Shown piece by piece: positions 14,465 through 20,636 of a stretch of 64,000 nt of DNA. The position numbers were made by a program, and so were the translations under genes. The notes below the pieces were generated by a model. It saw nothing but the letters and a program-made list of their open reading frames with translations. It was not told the origin of the DNA and did not search any database. This stretch comes from Clostridium sp. (GTDB lineage Bacteria; Cyanobacteriota; Vampirovibrionia; Gastranaerophilales; Gastranaerophilaceae): NCBI GenBank assembly GCA_018362895.1, contig JAHALR010000014.1, forward strand, positions 52,634-116,633, in the 5' to 3' direction. Position 1 is the first letter of the stretch, and each line of letters opens with the position of its first letter.

Positions 14465-14553
14465 GCAATATATAAGGCGTAGGCTGTGAAAGATCAGCTC
14501 CTTGGGTACAAAAGCAGGAAAACGCACTCCAAACATGGGGTGCGTACTTTTTT
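14465..14553 (+). ncRNA. Candidate terminated RNA upstream of the HEPN gene
   Basis: A TTGAAA box (14429-14434) and TACTAT (14453-14458) would start a transcript near 14465 that ends at a strong intrinsic terminator (14521-14553), about 89 nt. Inside are a GCTG/CAGC hairpin (14483-14498) and an A-rich linker. A perfect palindrome TATTGC-TAT-GCAATA (14456-14470) overlaps the predicted start and could be an operator. The HEPN gene starts only 12-18 nt after the terminator, so read-through would be needed to express it. This layout recalls RNA-antitoxin systems; the RNA itself is unproven. Confidence 0.42.
14521..14553 (+). terminator. Intrinsic terminator just before the HEPN gene
   Basis: ACGCACTCC (14522-14530) pairs with GGGGTGCGT (14537-14545, one G-T pair) and is followed by six T (14548-14553). 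It lies between the candidate RNA and the start codon of the HEPN gene. Confidence 0.72.
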
Positions 14554-14564
14554 GTGTTAAAATC

Positions 14565-15383
14565 ATGTCCATGATTGATAAATACTGGTATGAATTTTCA
14601 AAATTATATGCACGTATAATGAGACTTGAGCACAAAATTAAACACTCTGCCGTTCAAGCATTGGTTCAATATTATGGTGATAATACATTAGATACAATGA
14701 TGCGATTTTTTAACAATAAAAGACGTAGAAAAAGATATCTATGCAATGAAGTTTGCAGATTTGATATTATATTGAATAATAATAAGCTTGATAACAATGG
14801 AAAATTTGTAGCATTAGTCAATATTTTATACCTTTCAGATCTTTTAGTTTTGATGCTTCAAACAGAACAATTTGATAAACCTGAAATTTTAAAGGTTTTT
14901 TATACAAAAGTACCAAATGATATACATGACTTGGACAAACATATAAAAGATTTAGTTAATTTACGAAATTGTGTTGCCCATTTCAATTTTGATTTATATA
15001 AAAAATACAAAATTCAATACCTTGATACTTTATATACTTTTGAACTTCATTTAGGTAATAACGTACATGGAATTGAGAAACTACCAAAGTTTGATACAAA
15101 ACCCAAAACCGCAGAAATTATCAGACAAATTGTTGCATTAAGACCAGACTTGCTCCAATGTATAGCTGATGACCCAAAGGACAACGAGACAGCTTGTAAC
15201 CAAGACAGGTTACTCTTAAGTCTGTTTGACGATATTGCATTATATAATGGGTATGATGCATCTGAATTGCCATCACCGTGGACGATATTAAGGCAAGTTT
15301 TCATACTAAAAAAAGAAATCAAAAAAAGCAACAAAACAATTCATAATAACAACCATTTTTATGAACAACAAAAAATTTTTTAA
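14565..15383 (+). CDS. HEPN-domain, Abi-like protein
   Basis: 272 residues from ATG 14565 (270 from ATG 14571); a TTG further upstream would run through the terminator and is rejected. The N-terminal RIMRLEHKIKHSAVQALVQYYG resembles the first helix of Abi_2-type proteins. LVNLRNCVAHFNFDLY contains the HEPN RNase motif R-x4-H (Arg134 and His139). The C-terminal ~120 residues (from DTKPKTAEIIRQI) are helical. HEPN proteins of this kind cleave RNA in abortive-infection and toxin-antitoxin systems. It sits as a cargo gene between the two phage switches, behind a terminated RNA. Fold assignment is by motif, not by search. Confidence 0.65.
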   Translation: MSMIDKYWYEFSKLYARIMRLEHKIKHSAVQALVQYYGDNTLDTMMRFFNNKRRRKRYLCNEVCRFDIILNNNKLDNNGKFVALVNILYLSDLLVLMLQTEQFDKPEILKVFYTKVPNDIHDLDKHIKDLVNLRNCVAHFNFDLYKKYKIQYLDTLYTFELHLGNNVHGIEKLPKFDTKPKTAEIIRQIVALRPDLLQCIADDPKDNETACNQDRLLLSLFDDIALYNGYDASELPSPWTILRQVFILKKEIKKSNKTIHNNNHFYEQQKIF

Positions 15384-15388
15384 AAATT

Positions 15389-15937
15389 CTATATCAACTT
15401 ATTCTCTTTAGCTTTTTTTAGAAACTCTAACATCTTTTTCTCTTCGGGCGATAACATCTGTGTAACAGTGTTAGAATCGCCAGCAAGCTCACCATCAACC
15501 CAGAGGTCTATTGGTATCCCTGAATGAGATTTTAAAGCTCTCAGCTCTGTAAGAGTAGGCTCTGATTTATCAAGCCCTAGTTTTTCTACGCGGCTTTCCG
15601 AGGTATCTAAAATTTTTGCAATCTCGTCATCCATGAGATTTTCTTCTGCTTGATAATAGTTGAGGCGTTTTCCAAAAGTTTTGCGTTCTTTAAAAGCTTG
15701 TTCGTACTTTTGCAGTTTTTCTGATTTTTGAGGAAGGAACATAGGTCCTTCGCCTGTGAAAACATAATTAAGGTTTACGTTAAATGTGTCAACTAATCGT
15801 TTTAAAACATCAGAAGGCAAGCCACGAGTTTCATATTCATAGCTACGCCATCTACGCACCTCCATACAAAGTTCATCAGCCATCTGTTGCTGGCTGTAAC
15901 CTTTTGCAATTCGAATTTGTTTTAAGCGTTCTTTCAC
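15389..15937 (-). CDS. Phage repressor B, XRE family
   Basis: 182 residues. A canonical HTH_XRE at residues 1-60 (MKERLKQIRIAKGYSQQQMADELCM ... VNLNYVFTGEGPMF) is followed by a linker and a second HTH-like unit (FGKRLNYYQAEENLMDDEIAKILDTSESRV ... IPIDLWVDGE). The second unit is paralogous to the end of repressor A. No catalytic Ser/Lys pair of self-cleaving LexA/CI repressors is visible, which agrees with control by the ImmA/IrrE-type peptidase encoded nearby. The gene faces the small gene at 16061 across a region holding an inverted repeat operator. Confidence 0.85.
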   Translation of the reverse strand: MKERLKQIRIAKGYSQQQMADELCMEVRRWRSYEYETRGLPSDVLKRLVDTFNVNLNYVFTGEGPMFLPQKSEKLQKYEQAFKERKTFGKRLNYYQAEENLMDDEIAKILDTSESRVEKLGLDKSEPTLTELRALKSHSGIPIDLWVDGELAGDSNTVTQMLSPEEKKMLEFLKKAKENKLI

Positions 15938-15989
15938 TATTTATAATCCTTTGAAGGAATTGTTAAGATGTTTTACACAAATATAGTAA

Positions 15990-16026
15990 ACACATATTGA
16001 CATTTACGTGATATGTGTAATAATAT
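15990..16026. promoter_or_regulatory. Switch region B: promoter and operator
   Basis: ACACATAT (15990-15997) and ATATGTGT (16011-16018) form a perfect 8-bp inverted repeat with a 13-nt spacer. The repeat overlaps a rightward promoter candidate TTGACA (15997-16002), 18 nt, TAATAT (16021-16026). A repressor bound here would block transcription of the gene at 16061. Confidence 0.58.
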
Positions 16027-16060
16027 AATTATTGAATTATTTAGTTAAGGAAATTATACT

Positions 16061-16207
16061 ATGGAAGCTTATAGCATGTACATTCCTAAAGATTTAAAAC
16101 GTTCTTTTAAGGCAAAAGCCTCTAAAGAAGGCAAGTCCATGTGTGAATTGATTAATGAATGGATAGCCTCTTACGTTCAGGAAAAACAAAGAGAGAAAAC
16201 TGCTTAA
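16061..16207 (+). CDS. Small ribbon-helix-helix-like protein B
   Basis: 48 residues, preceded by TTAAGGAAA. MEAYSMYIPKDLKRSFKAKASKEGKSMCELINEWIASYV has the one-strand, two-helix pattern of ribbon-helix-helix (CopG/Arc) repressors, with a turn at EGKS. Like the gene at 13805 it is divergent from an XRE repressor, ends in a charged tail (KQREKTA) and has a hairpin over its stop codon (AAAGAGAG with CTCTCTTT, and TGC-TTAAA-GCA inside). Probably the Cro-type protein of switch B. Confidence 0.68.
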   Translation: MEAYSMYIPKDLKRSFKAKASKEGKSMCELINEWIASYVQEKQREKTA

Positions 16208-16373
16208 AGCAATCTCCTCTCTTTAAATTCCGTATTTTAATCTTACCAAAAACACAACAAAAAGACTCCTTTATAGGGTCTATTTGTAATGCAAATTTAC
16301 AATCGTACATTTAAAACAAAATATCAGTCAAAAAGCTTTCTCTGCGGGGCTTGAAAAATAAAAAGAAGTGGTA
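16208..16373. other. Short non-coding stretch downstream of switch gene B
   Basis: It contains the sequence TCCGTA..TCTTACCAAAAACA that is also found, slightly diverged, after gene A (around 14007-14033). It also holds copy R2 of a ~44-bp degenerate repeat (16281-16324) related to 16699-16742 and, more distantly, 14068-14103. No coding frame is supported. Confidence 0.5.
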
Positions 16374-16529
16374 TTAGCTCCGCTTTTCCTCGTCAATTTT
16401 GGCTTTCAAAAGAATAGCAGCCATTTTACTAACAGAACGGTCTTCTTTTTCAGCACGTTCTTTTATGTAGTCTGCATATTCATTTGGTAGAATTACCACT
16501 ATTCTACTATTGGTGTCTTTTATTGCCAT
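16374..16529 (-). CDS. CopG/Arc-like ribbon-helix-helix protein
   Basis: 51 residues: SRIVVILPNEYADYIKERA, KEDRSVSKMAAILLKAKI and a basic end. The beta strand with alternating hydrophobics followed by two helices and an RSVSKM turn is characteristic of ribbon-helix-helix repressors. It is transcribed leftward, divergent from the early promoter at 16583, where two nested inverted repeats could be its binding sites. No clear Shine-Dalgarno (upstream is CTGGCT). Probably controls early transcription. Confidence 0.68.
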   Translation of the reverse strand: MAIKDTNSRIVVILPNEYADYIKERAEKEDRSVSKMAAILLKAKIDEEKRS

Positions 16530-16582
16530 AGCCAGATTGTAGCACAAAGTGATAAAAAATTAAACACTTTTTGAAAGAGTAG

Positions 16583-16650
16583 TTGACAAAAGTGGCACAC
16601 TTTGTTAAACTAAGAAACATCAACAAAGTTTAGCACTATTTACCACTTTT
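16583..16650 (+). promoter_or_regulatory. Early rightward promoter with nested inverted repeats
   Basis: TTGACA (16583-16588), 17 nt, TAAACT (16606-16611). Two nested inverted repeats overlap it: AAAAGTGG (16588-16595) with CCACTTTT (16643-16650), and ACTTTGTT (16599-16606) with AACAAAGT (16622-16629). This is the best candidate for the operator-controlled promoter of the early operon starting at 17087. Confidence 0.6.
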
Positions 16651-16668
16651 AACTTTTGACTGATACAC

Positions 16669-16888
16669 AAAAATCAGGCGTACTCTCTGTACTGCCTTGA
16701 TTTTGATACAAAATTTACAATCGAACTTTGAAAACCGAATATACTTGAAAAAAAATCCGCTAAATGTGTAAGCGACGGCAATGCTGAAGCCGTGACAGCT
16801 TCTAATCACAGACCGGCGGTTTAGAGAGGCAAAACTTTTATTTCAGGGCTGCGCAAGAAACGTTGTGACAGCCCGCTAATAAAGGTTT
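16669..16888 (+). ncRNA. Structured untranslated leader of the early operon
   Basis: Three strong hairpins follow the early promoter. H1 (about 16669-16707) pairs AAAATCA/TGATTTT, GGC/GCC and GTAC/GTAC around a TCTCT loop. H2 (about 16768-16787) pairs ACGGC with GCCGT. H3 (16831-16888) is about 58 nt with AAAACTTTTATT/AATAAAGGTTTT, GGGCTG/CAGCCC and CGCAA/TTGTG around a small loop. The next gene begins only at 17087, so about 450 nt of the transcript would be untranslated. It may be an antitermination, attenuation or replication-origin element; nothing decides between these. Confidence 0.42.
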
Positions 16889-17037
16889 TTAACACAATAA
16901 ATCCTAATCTTGGACGTTACCTCTTGACGGAGCGGCGACGGGGCGGGGGCGGGGATAAAGAAAAAGAAAAAGATAAAGATAAAGATAAATTAAAAGAGAA
17001 AGAGAAAGAAGTATTACTTAACTATTTCGCTATATAA
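16889..17037 (+). pseudogene. Lys/Glu/Asp-repeat coding remnant or low-complexity tract
   Basis: An open frame without an ATG runs from 16825 to a TAA at 17035-17037. Its 3' part encodes repeating DKEKEKDKDKDKLKEKEKE followed by VLLNYF. This is preceded by a stretch of nearly pure G/C (GGGGCGGGGGCGGGG, 16937-16951) unlike anything around it. Charged Lys/Glu repeats of this type occur in the linkers of phage replication-initiation proteins, so this may be the displaced 3' remnant of such a gene. It could equally be non-coding purine-rich sequence. Confidence 0.3.
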
Positions 17038-17086
17038 AAAATCAGTTTAAACCTTTATACAAGTTTTAAAACAAAGGAGTAAAAAT

Positions 17087-17383
17087 ATGTTCCGTAAACT
17101 TTGGTATTGGCTTAATAAAGTCAGATTTTTTGATGTGTATATACCTGAATGGTTATATAAAAGAATCAATCAAAACGCTTTGTTAGAAGAAGCAAGAATG
17201 AGAATGCAGCTCATGCAAGAGGAAATTATAAGAAAAAGGATTATTAACTATTACGAAACAATCAACAGCGGTAAAGTTGATATTCCTTCATTTATTCAAG
17301 CAGAAGAAGAAATCGCACGTCTCAAAAGAAGCGGTGATTTTCAACTATTGGTTACAAAAGCATTAGAAGATGAGGTGGCATAA
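17087..17383 (+). CDS. First early-operon gene, unknown
   Basis: 98 residues with a very good ribosome site (AAAGGAG, 7 nt). The N-terminus is aromatic and basic (MFRKLWYWLNKVRFFDVYIPEWLYKRI), followed by an acidic/basic helical region (LLEEARMRMQLMQEEIIRKRI) and a second helical stretch. The first 25 residues could lie flat on the membrane but do not form a clear transmembrane helix. No family recognised. Overlapping or closely spaced small genes follow in the same direction. Confidence 0.68.
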   Translation: MFRKLWYWLNKVRFFDVYIPEWLYKRINQNALLEEARMRMQLMQEEIIRKRIINYYETINSGKVDIPSFIQAEEEIARLKRSGDFQLLVTKALEDEVA

Positions 17384-17384
17384 T

Positions 17385-17564
17385 ATGAATCCGTTTTTAA
17401 TTATTCCTGAGCTTAAGGAAATGCTTAATAAAATCGAATTGTTTTCAAAAAGAGAATGTTTAACCTCAACACACAGAGATTTATACCTGGATTTGAAGGT
17501 TACATTAAAAACACTCATTTCAATAGAAAAGGGGAAAGAAGATGAGCGAAGAAACATTGCTTGA
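17385..17564 (+). CDS. Small early phage protein
   Basis: 59 residues from ATG 17385, which has a GAGG box 9 nt upstream; an ATG at 17370 lies inside the previous gene. MNPFLIIPELKEMLNKIELFSKR is amphipathic, followed by a helical basic region ending in KGKEDERRNIA. No family recognised. It overlaps the next gene by 23 nt, typical of compact early phage operons. Confidence 0.58.
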   Translation: MNPFLIIPELKEMLNKIELFSKRECLTSTHRDLYLDLKVTLKTLISIEKGKEDERRNIA

Positions 17565-17742
17565 AATGCTCGACATAACAGTTAATTTCTTGAATGAACA
17601 AGAAGCTTGTTATTACTGTATACACAGAAACGTCCCTTCAGACTGCGTACAGAATAATGACTATTGCAAAAGCGGAATATTTAACGGGATTCAAAGAATG
17701 GCAGAAAGAAATTTAAAGGATAAGAAAAATGAAACTATCTGA
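17542..17742 (+). CDS. Small cysteine-rich early phage protein
   Basis: 66 residues with GGGGAAAG as ribosome site. A Cys/His cluster in the middle (ACYYCIHRNVPSDCVQNNDYC: C-x2-C-x-H and C-x7-C) looks like a small zinc-binding knuckle. The rest is helical with a charged end. Such proteins are frequent in early phage operons and often act as host-takeover factors, but this one cannot be assigned. Confidence 0.58.
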   Translation: MSEETLLEMLDITVNFLNEQEACYYCIHRNVPSDCVQNNDYCKSGIFNGIQRMAERNLKDKKNETI

Positions 17743-17857
17743 AATGACCCCGCTTGAGTTAATTCAGGTTTTGCGTGATGCAGTAGAAATGCGAGACGGA
17801 AGAACTATCAAAGCTGTAAAAGATGAATATAACAGGAGATGTAAATATGACGAATGA
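17729..17857 (+). CDS. Very small early phage ORF
   Basis: 42 residues: MKLSEMTPLELIQVLRDAVEMRDGRTIKAVKDEYNRRC. It overlaps the previous gene by 14 nt and the next by 11 nt, has AAAGGAT 7 nt upstream, and is the only frame that fills this gap. The start resembles a helix-rich adaptor. No family recognised. Confidence 0.5.
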   Translation: MKLSEMTPLELIQVLRDAVEMRDGRTIKAVKDEYNRRCKYDE

Positions 17858-18149
17858 TTTAACATCGCTCACGGATGAAATGATTGAGCTTAAAGACACC
17901 ATAGCCAGATATAAATTTGAGCTCAAACAACTTGAAAAGAAAAGAGAACAGCTTGATATAAAGCTTATCAAAGTTTTGAAAGAAAACAATGTAGATGAGA
18001 TAGACTTAGGCAACTGTCGTTTTTATCTAAAAACAAAACAACGTACTGCTTTTGACCAATCACTTTTTAAAGAAGAGAATCCCGATTTATTTGAAAAATA
18101 CTATATTACAAAAGAATCAGAAGTTTTTGAGTTCAAATTGGGAGCATAG
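17847..18149 (+). CDS. Gp157-like phage protein
   Basis: 100 residues from ATG 17847, which has AGGAG 8 nt upstream; a longer version starting 24 nt earlier has no ribosome site. A long coiled coil (TDEMIELKDTIARYKFELKQLEKKREQ) is followed by a short beta domain (VDEIDLGNCRFYLKTKQR ... ESEVFEFKLG). This is the layout of siphovirus Gp157-like proteins, usually next to recombination genes, as here. Function unknown in detail. Moderate confidence. Confidence 0.6.
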   Translation: MTNDLTSLTDEMIELKDTIARYKFELKQLEKKREQLDIKLIKVLKENNVDEIDLGNCRFYLKTKQRTAFDQSLFKEENPDLFEKYYITKESEVFEFKLGA

Positions 18150-18152
18150 ACG

Positions 18153-18704
18153 ATGAATATTTATGAAAAACTACAATCTGCACGAGTTAAATTGCAAGAT
18201 AAAAAGCTAAAAAAAAGCGGTAAAAATAAACACACAGGATTTTCTTATTTCGAGCTTGCAGACTTTTTACCTTCTGTCAATATAATTTTTTCAGAAATCG
18301 GACTATTCTCAAACTTTAGCCTTTGCGCAGAAAAAGCAGTATTAACAATATACGACACAGAAAGTAACGATAATATTACATTCGAAACACCAACAGCCAA
18401 CGCACAGCTTAAAGGCTGTACAGAAGTCCAATCTTTGGGGGCTGTTCACACATATCTTAAAAGATACTTGTATTTGAATGCGCTTGAAATAGTGGAATCA
18501 GAAACATTAGATCCTCTTGTTGGTTCTGATGAAATTGAAGAAATAAATAATAATGATGATTTTGACATTATTGCCGGCGTTGAATCGTTGAACACTGTAA
18601 AAGAAATAGCGGATTATTCCAACCAATACGTAAACAAAGTATCTAACCGAAGCAGCTTTATTAAAGCCATCAACGCACGAAGAAAAGCGATAAGCGAGGT
18701 TTAA
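18153..18704 (+). CDS. ERF-like single-strand annealing protein
   Basis: 183 residues. The core KKSGKNKHTGFSYFELADFLP and the following NIIFSEIGLFSNFSL match the ERF superfamily consensus (lysine-rich loop, GFxYxxLxD), and AQLKGCTEVQSLGAVHTYLKRYLYLNALEI gives the conserved GAxxTYxxRY-like block. ERF proteins anneal single strands and drive recombination-dependent replication or circularisation of phage genomes. The C-terminal ~55 residues are variable and acidic. The neighbouring Gp157-like and DUF736-like genes are common partners. Confidence 0.8.
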   Translation: MNIYEKLQSARVKLQDKKLKKSGKNKHTGFSYFELADFLPSVNIIFSEIGLFSNFSLCAEKAVLTIYDTESNDNITFETPTANAQLKGCTEVQSLGAVHTYLKRYLYLNALEIVESETLDPLVGSDEIEEINNNDDFDIIAGVESLNTVKEIADYSNQYVNKVSNRSSFIKAINARRKAISEV

Positions 18705-18707
18705 TCA

Positions 18708-19082
18708 ATGAGCATAGAGGATTTTACACAGGAGCTTCTAACAACATCAAAGGAGTTAAAAGAACTGGCGTTTGAATACAAAAATGCACGCAGTGACTAT
18801 TCACAGGCTTTAAACGGATTGATTACGCTTATACACAAGTCAGGACTGGCAAAGGACAAAGCAGCATTTGAAAACAAAATTCCCAAACTGCTTGAGACTG
18901 ATTTTAAAGAGCAGGCCCAAAAACTCATCAGGCAGTTTTATGATTCACAGTCGCTCTACAAAGGGCTTGAAGAAGTATTGAAAGCTTATCAAGCACATAT
19001 ATCCGGGATTCAATCGGTTATTAAATACAATCTGTCAGGAGAAGTGGCAGAGGCTACAAGACTAAAATATGGAGGAAATTAG
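18708..19082 (+). CDS. Helical early phage protein next to the annealing gene
   Basis: 124 residues, almost entirely helical (LLTTSKELKELAFEYKNARSD, then LLETDFKEQAQKLIRQFYDSQ and LEEVLKAYQAHISGIQSVI). GAGG box 8-9 nt before the ATG. It starts 3 nt after the ERF-like gene and is followed at once by a DUF736-like gene, so it likely serves recombination or replication. I do not recognise a family; a coiled-coil scaffold or nuclease cofactor would fit the profile. Confidence 0.6.
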   Translation: MSIEDFTQELLTTSKELKELAFEYKNARSDYSQALNGLITLIHKSGLAKDKAAFENKIPKLLETDFKEQAQKLIRQFYDSQSLYKGLEEVLKAYQAHISGIQSVIKYNLSGEVAEATRLKYGGN

Positions 19083-19310
19083 ATGAAAATCGGTAATGCG
19101 TGGACAAAAACAAGCGAAAAAGGTGATACTTATATCCCGGTGTCGCTTGATGAGGTTATATTAAAGCAGTTTCCTGCTTTAGATAATTACTTTTTCAATC
19201 TTTGGAGAATTCCCGCAGAAGAAAGAAAAAACGAAAATTCACCGCAATGGTCTTTAAACGCTACTGTTAAAAAGCAAAAAGAGGAAACAAAAGAAGCAGA
19301 AATTTTTTAA
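19083..19310 (+). CDS. Small protein related to DUF736-type recombination accessory proteins
   Basis: 75 residues: KIGNAWTKTSEKGDTYIPVSLDE matches the IGxxWxxxSxxGxxYIxV pattern of DUF736-like proteins and many phage-borne single-strand-binding-like proteins. The middle (KQFPALDNYFFNLWRIPAEERK) is characteristic, and the end is acidic. GGAGG immediately upstream. It follows its neighbour without a gap. A single-strand DNA-associated role is likely but not shown. Confidence 0.62.
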   Translation: MKIGNAWTKTSEKGDTYIPVSLDEVILKQFPALDNYFFNLWRIPAEERKNENSPQWSLNATVKKQKEETKEAEIF

Positions 19311-19330
19311 TAAGATGAAGTATATATTTG

Positions 19331-19368
19331 CGGGGCGTTTTGTGATGCAGTACGCCCCCTTTTTTTTA
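19331..19368 (+). terminator. Terminator-like hairpin inside the early operon
   Basis: GGGGCGT (19332-19338) pairs with ACGCCCC (19352-19358) around a 13-nt loop, followed by nine T. A strong intrinsic terminator placed between recombination and replication genes, which suggests antitermination or two transcription units. Confidence 0.8.
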
Positions 19369-19379
19369 AGGAAAAATTT

Positions 19380-19838
19380 ATGGCAAAAAGATTTTATGAC
19401 AGCAATAAATATGATGATGCCTGGTTCAGGAGTTTATCGCCGGACTTAAAATGTGTCTTTGATTACTGTCTTTGTAAATGCGATTATGCCGGCATTCTTG
19501 AGCTCGACATAGAGAGTATAAACTGGCATACAAAAGGAAAAAACACACTGGAAGATATTCATCAAAATTTTGAAACAAAGTTTGTTTTTCTTTCTGAAAA
19601 TAAAATTTTTATACCAAAGTTCATTTACTGGCAGTATAAAAATGAGCTTAGCCCGTGTAATGGTGTACACCGCTGCGTATATGATTTGTTGGTTTCAGAA
19701 GGAATACGCTTAGAGCCGTTTCTTGCTCCACAGGTTTTAAAATCGGACTTTGAAGAGTGGATAGATTTGTGCAAACAGCTTAAATCAGAAGGAAGGAAAT
19801 ACGCTGATCTCTTGAAGCAGCGAAAAGAAGAGAATTGA
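19380..19838 (+). CDS. Phage replication protein (replisome-organiser N-terminal type)
   Basis: 152 residues. AKRFYDSNKYDDAWFRSLSPDLKCVFDYCLCKCDYAGILELD is the classic start of phage replication-initiation (DnaD-like organiser) proteins: KRFxDxxxxxDxWFRxLxPxxKxxWxYLxxxCDxAG. The next part has a HTH-like wing with KNKIFIPKFIYWQYKNELSP. The family usually continues with a linker and helicase-loading domain, whereas this protein stops after EGRKYADLLKQRKEEN, so it is short. A charged repeat tract of the kind found in such linkers is at 16955-17010. Confidence 0.72.
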   Translation: MAKRFYDSNKYDDAWFRSLSPDLKCVFDYCLCKCDYAGILELDIESINWHTKGKNTLEDIHQNFETKFVFLSENKIFIPKFIYWQYKNELSPCNGVHRCVYDLLVSEGIRLEPFLAPQVLKSDFEEWIDLCKQLKSEGRKYADLLKQRKEEN

Positions 19839-19860
19839 TTAAAATTAAGGAGTATTGACA

Positions 19861-20124
19861 ATGAAAGTTTACAAACCACATCCGCAAAAGCTTTTAGAGT
19901 GGGTTAAAAATCATGTCTATTTTACACACAATGACATATTACGAATAACTAAGTGTAATTGTCCTTACAGTGTTTTGAGAGCGTTAAGAAGACAAGCAAA
20001 AATTTCAGAAGAGTCGAAAACCAAGAAAGAAAAACTCGTTGATTCAAAAGGCAATGTAGTGAACGTCACAACCCGTTATACATTGTATAAATTTGAGGGT
20101 TTAAAAAATGCCGTCAATGGATGA
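19861..20124 (+). CDS. Small winged-helix-like phage protein
   Basis: 87 residues from ATG 19861, with AAGGAG 9 nt upstream. FTHNDILRITKCNCPYSVLRALRRQAKI is a likely helix-turn-helix (helix, turn at NCP, recognition helix), followed by a basic hairpin (KTKKEKLVDSKGNVVNVTTRYTLYKF), which reads as a wing. Similar small HTH proteins are common in phage replication modules. It overlaps the next gene by 17 nt. Family not certain. Confidence 0.6.
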   Translation: MKVYKPHPQKLLEWVKNHVYFTHNDILRITKCNCPYSVLRALRRQAKISEESKTKKEKLVDSKGNVVNVTTRYTLYKFEGLKNAVNG

Positions 20125-20485
20125 AGACATAGCAAAGTACCCTGTATTTATGGTCAACAAAAACGGCGCTTTAAAACGAATAGACCTTAAATCAACAGAT
20201 GATTACAATCACTGGGAGTTTGAACTGCATCACTTTATTCCAAAGAGTTTACGAAAAACAGATTTAAAACGTTATGACGAGCTTGAGCATTTGCAAAAGC
20301 TCATTTTATTACCTAAAAATATTCACCATACATTGCATATGTGCAGTGAAAATTTTAATTACAACGGATTAAAGTGGTGGCAGCTTTTATTCAGTCGCAA
20401 GCAATGGAGAAATGGAGTTTATGAAAGCAGGACAGGTAATGAACTTGTCAGCGAAGTATCTTTCAAAGATACTCGGTGTTTCTGA
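20108..20485 (+). CDS. HNH-like nuclease-related phage protein
   Basis: 125 residues. WEFELHHFIPKSLRK has the HH pair followed by a Pro (as in the HNH strand-loop), and LEHLQKLILLPKNIHHTLHM has the conserved LxxLxxLxxxxHxxxH spacing, so this looks like a compact His-Asn-His-type nuclease fold. The cysteine pairs that often bind a structural zinc are absent. It may be active or a degenerate relative. It overlaps the next gene by 74 nt, unusually long for this operon. Confidence 0.6.
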   Translation: MPSMDEDIAKYPVFMVNKNGALKRIDLKSTDDYNHWEFELHHFIPKSLRKTDLKRYDELEHLQKLILLPKNIHHTLHMCSENFNYNGLKWWQLLFSRKQWRNGVYESRTGNELVSEVSFKDTRCF

Positions 20486-20636
20486 CAAGACTATTGATAT
20501 GTATCTTTGCGGGTATGGTTTTTCACACATTGAAACTGTTAAAAAGGGTGCTGAAAAAATATACCAAAATATTACAGAAAAGGACTTAATAGCTTTACAC
20601 AAGCTCGCAGACAGAAAGAGAAAGGCGATGAAATGA
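20412..20636 (+). CDS. Small helix-turn-helix phage protein
   Basis: 74 residues; a start at 20421 (MKAGQVMNLSAKYL) is equally possible. LSAKYLSKILGVSDKTIDMYLCGYGFSHI is a good MerR/excisionase-like HTH, with the remaining helix KKGAEKIYQNITEKDLIALHKLADRKRK. It probably binds DNA or RNA, perhaps in recombination or control. Its stop overlaps the next start (ATGA). Confidence 0.55.
   Translation: MEFMKAGQVMNLSAKYLSKILGVSDKTIDMYLCGYGFSHIETVKKGAEKIYQNITEKDLIALHKLADRKRKAMK

Noticed and set aside
14502..14564. Upstream TTG start for the HEPN gene
   Set aside because: This start would place the coding sequence across a strong intrinsic terminator and the added residues (KAGKRTPNMGC) have no protein-like pattern.
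16374..16529. Third complete repressor switch
   Set aside because: Only a small ribbon-helix-helix gene and operators are present; there is no XRE repressor partner, so it is not a third copy of the module.
16281..16742. Possible CRISPR array from the repeated AAATTTACAATCG copies
   Set aside because: Only two close copies ~400 bp apart, no regular spacing, no cas genes nearby.
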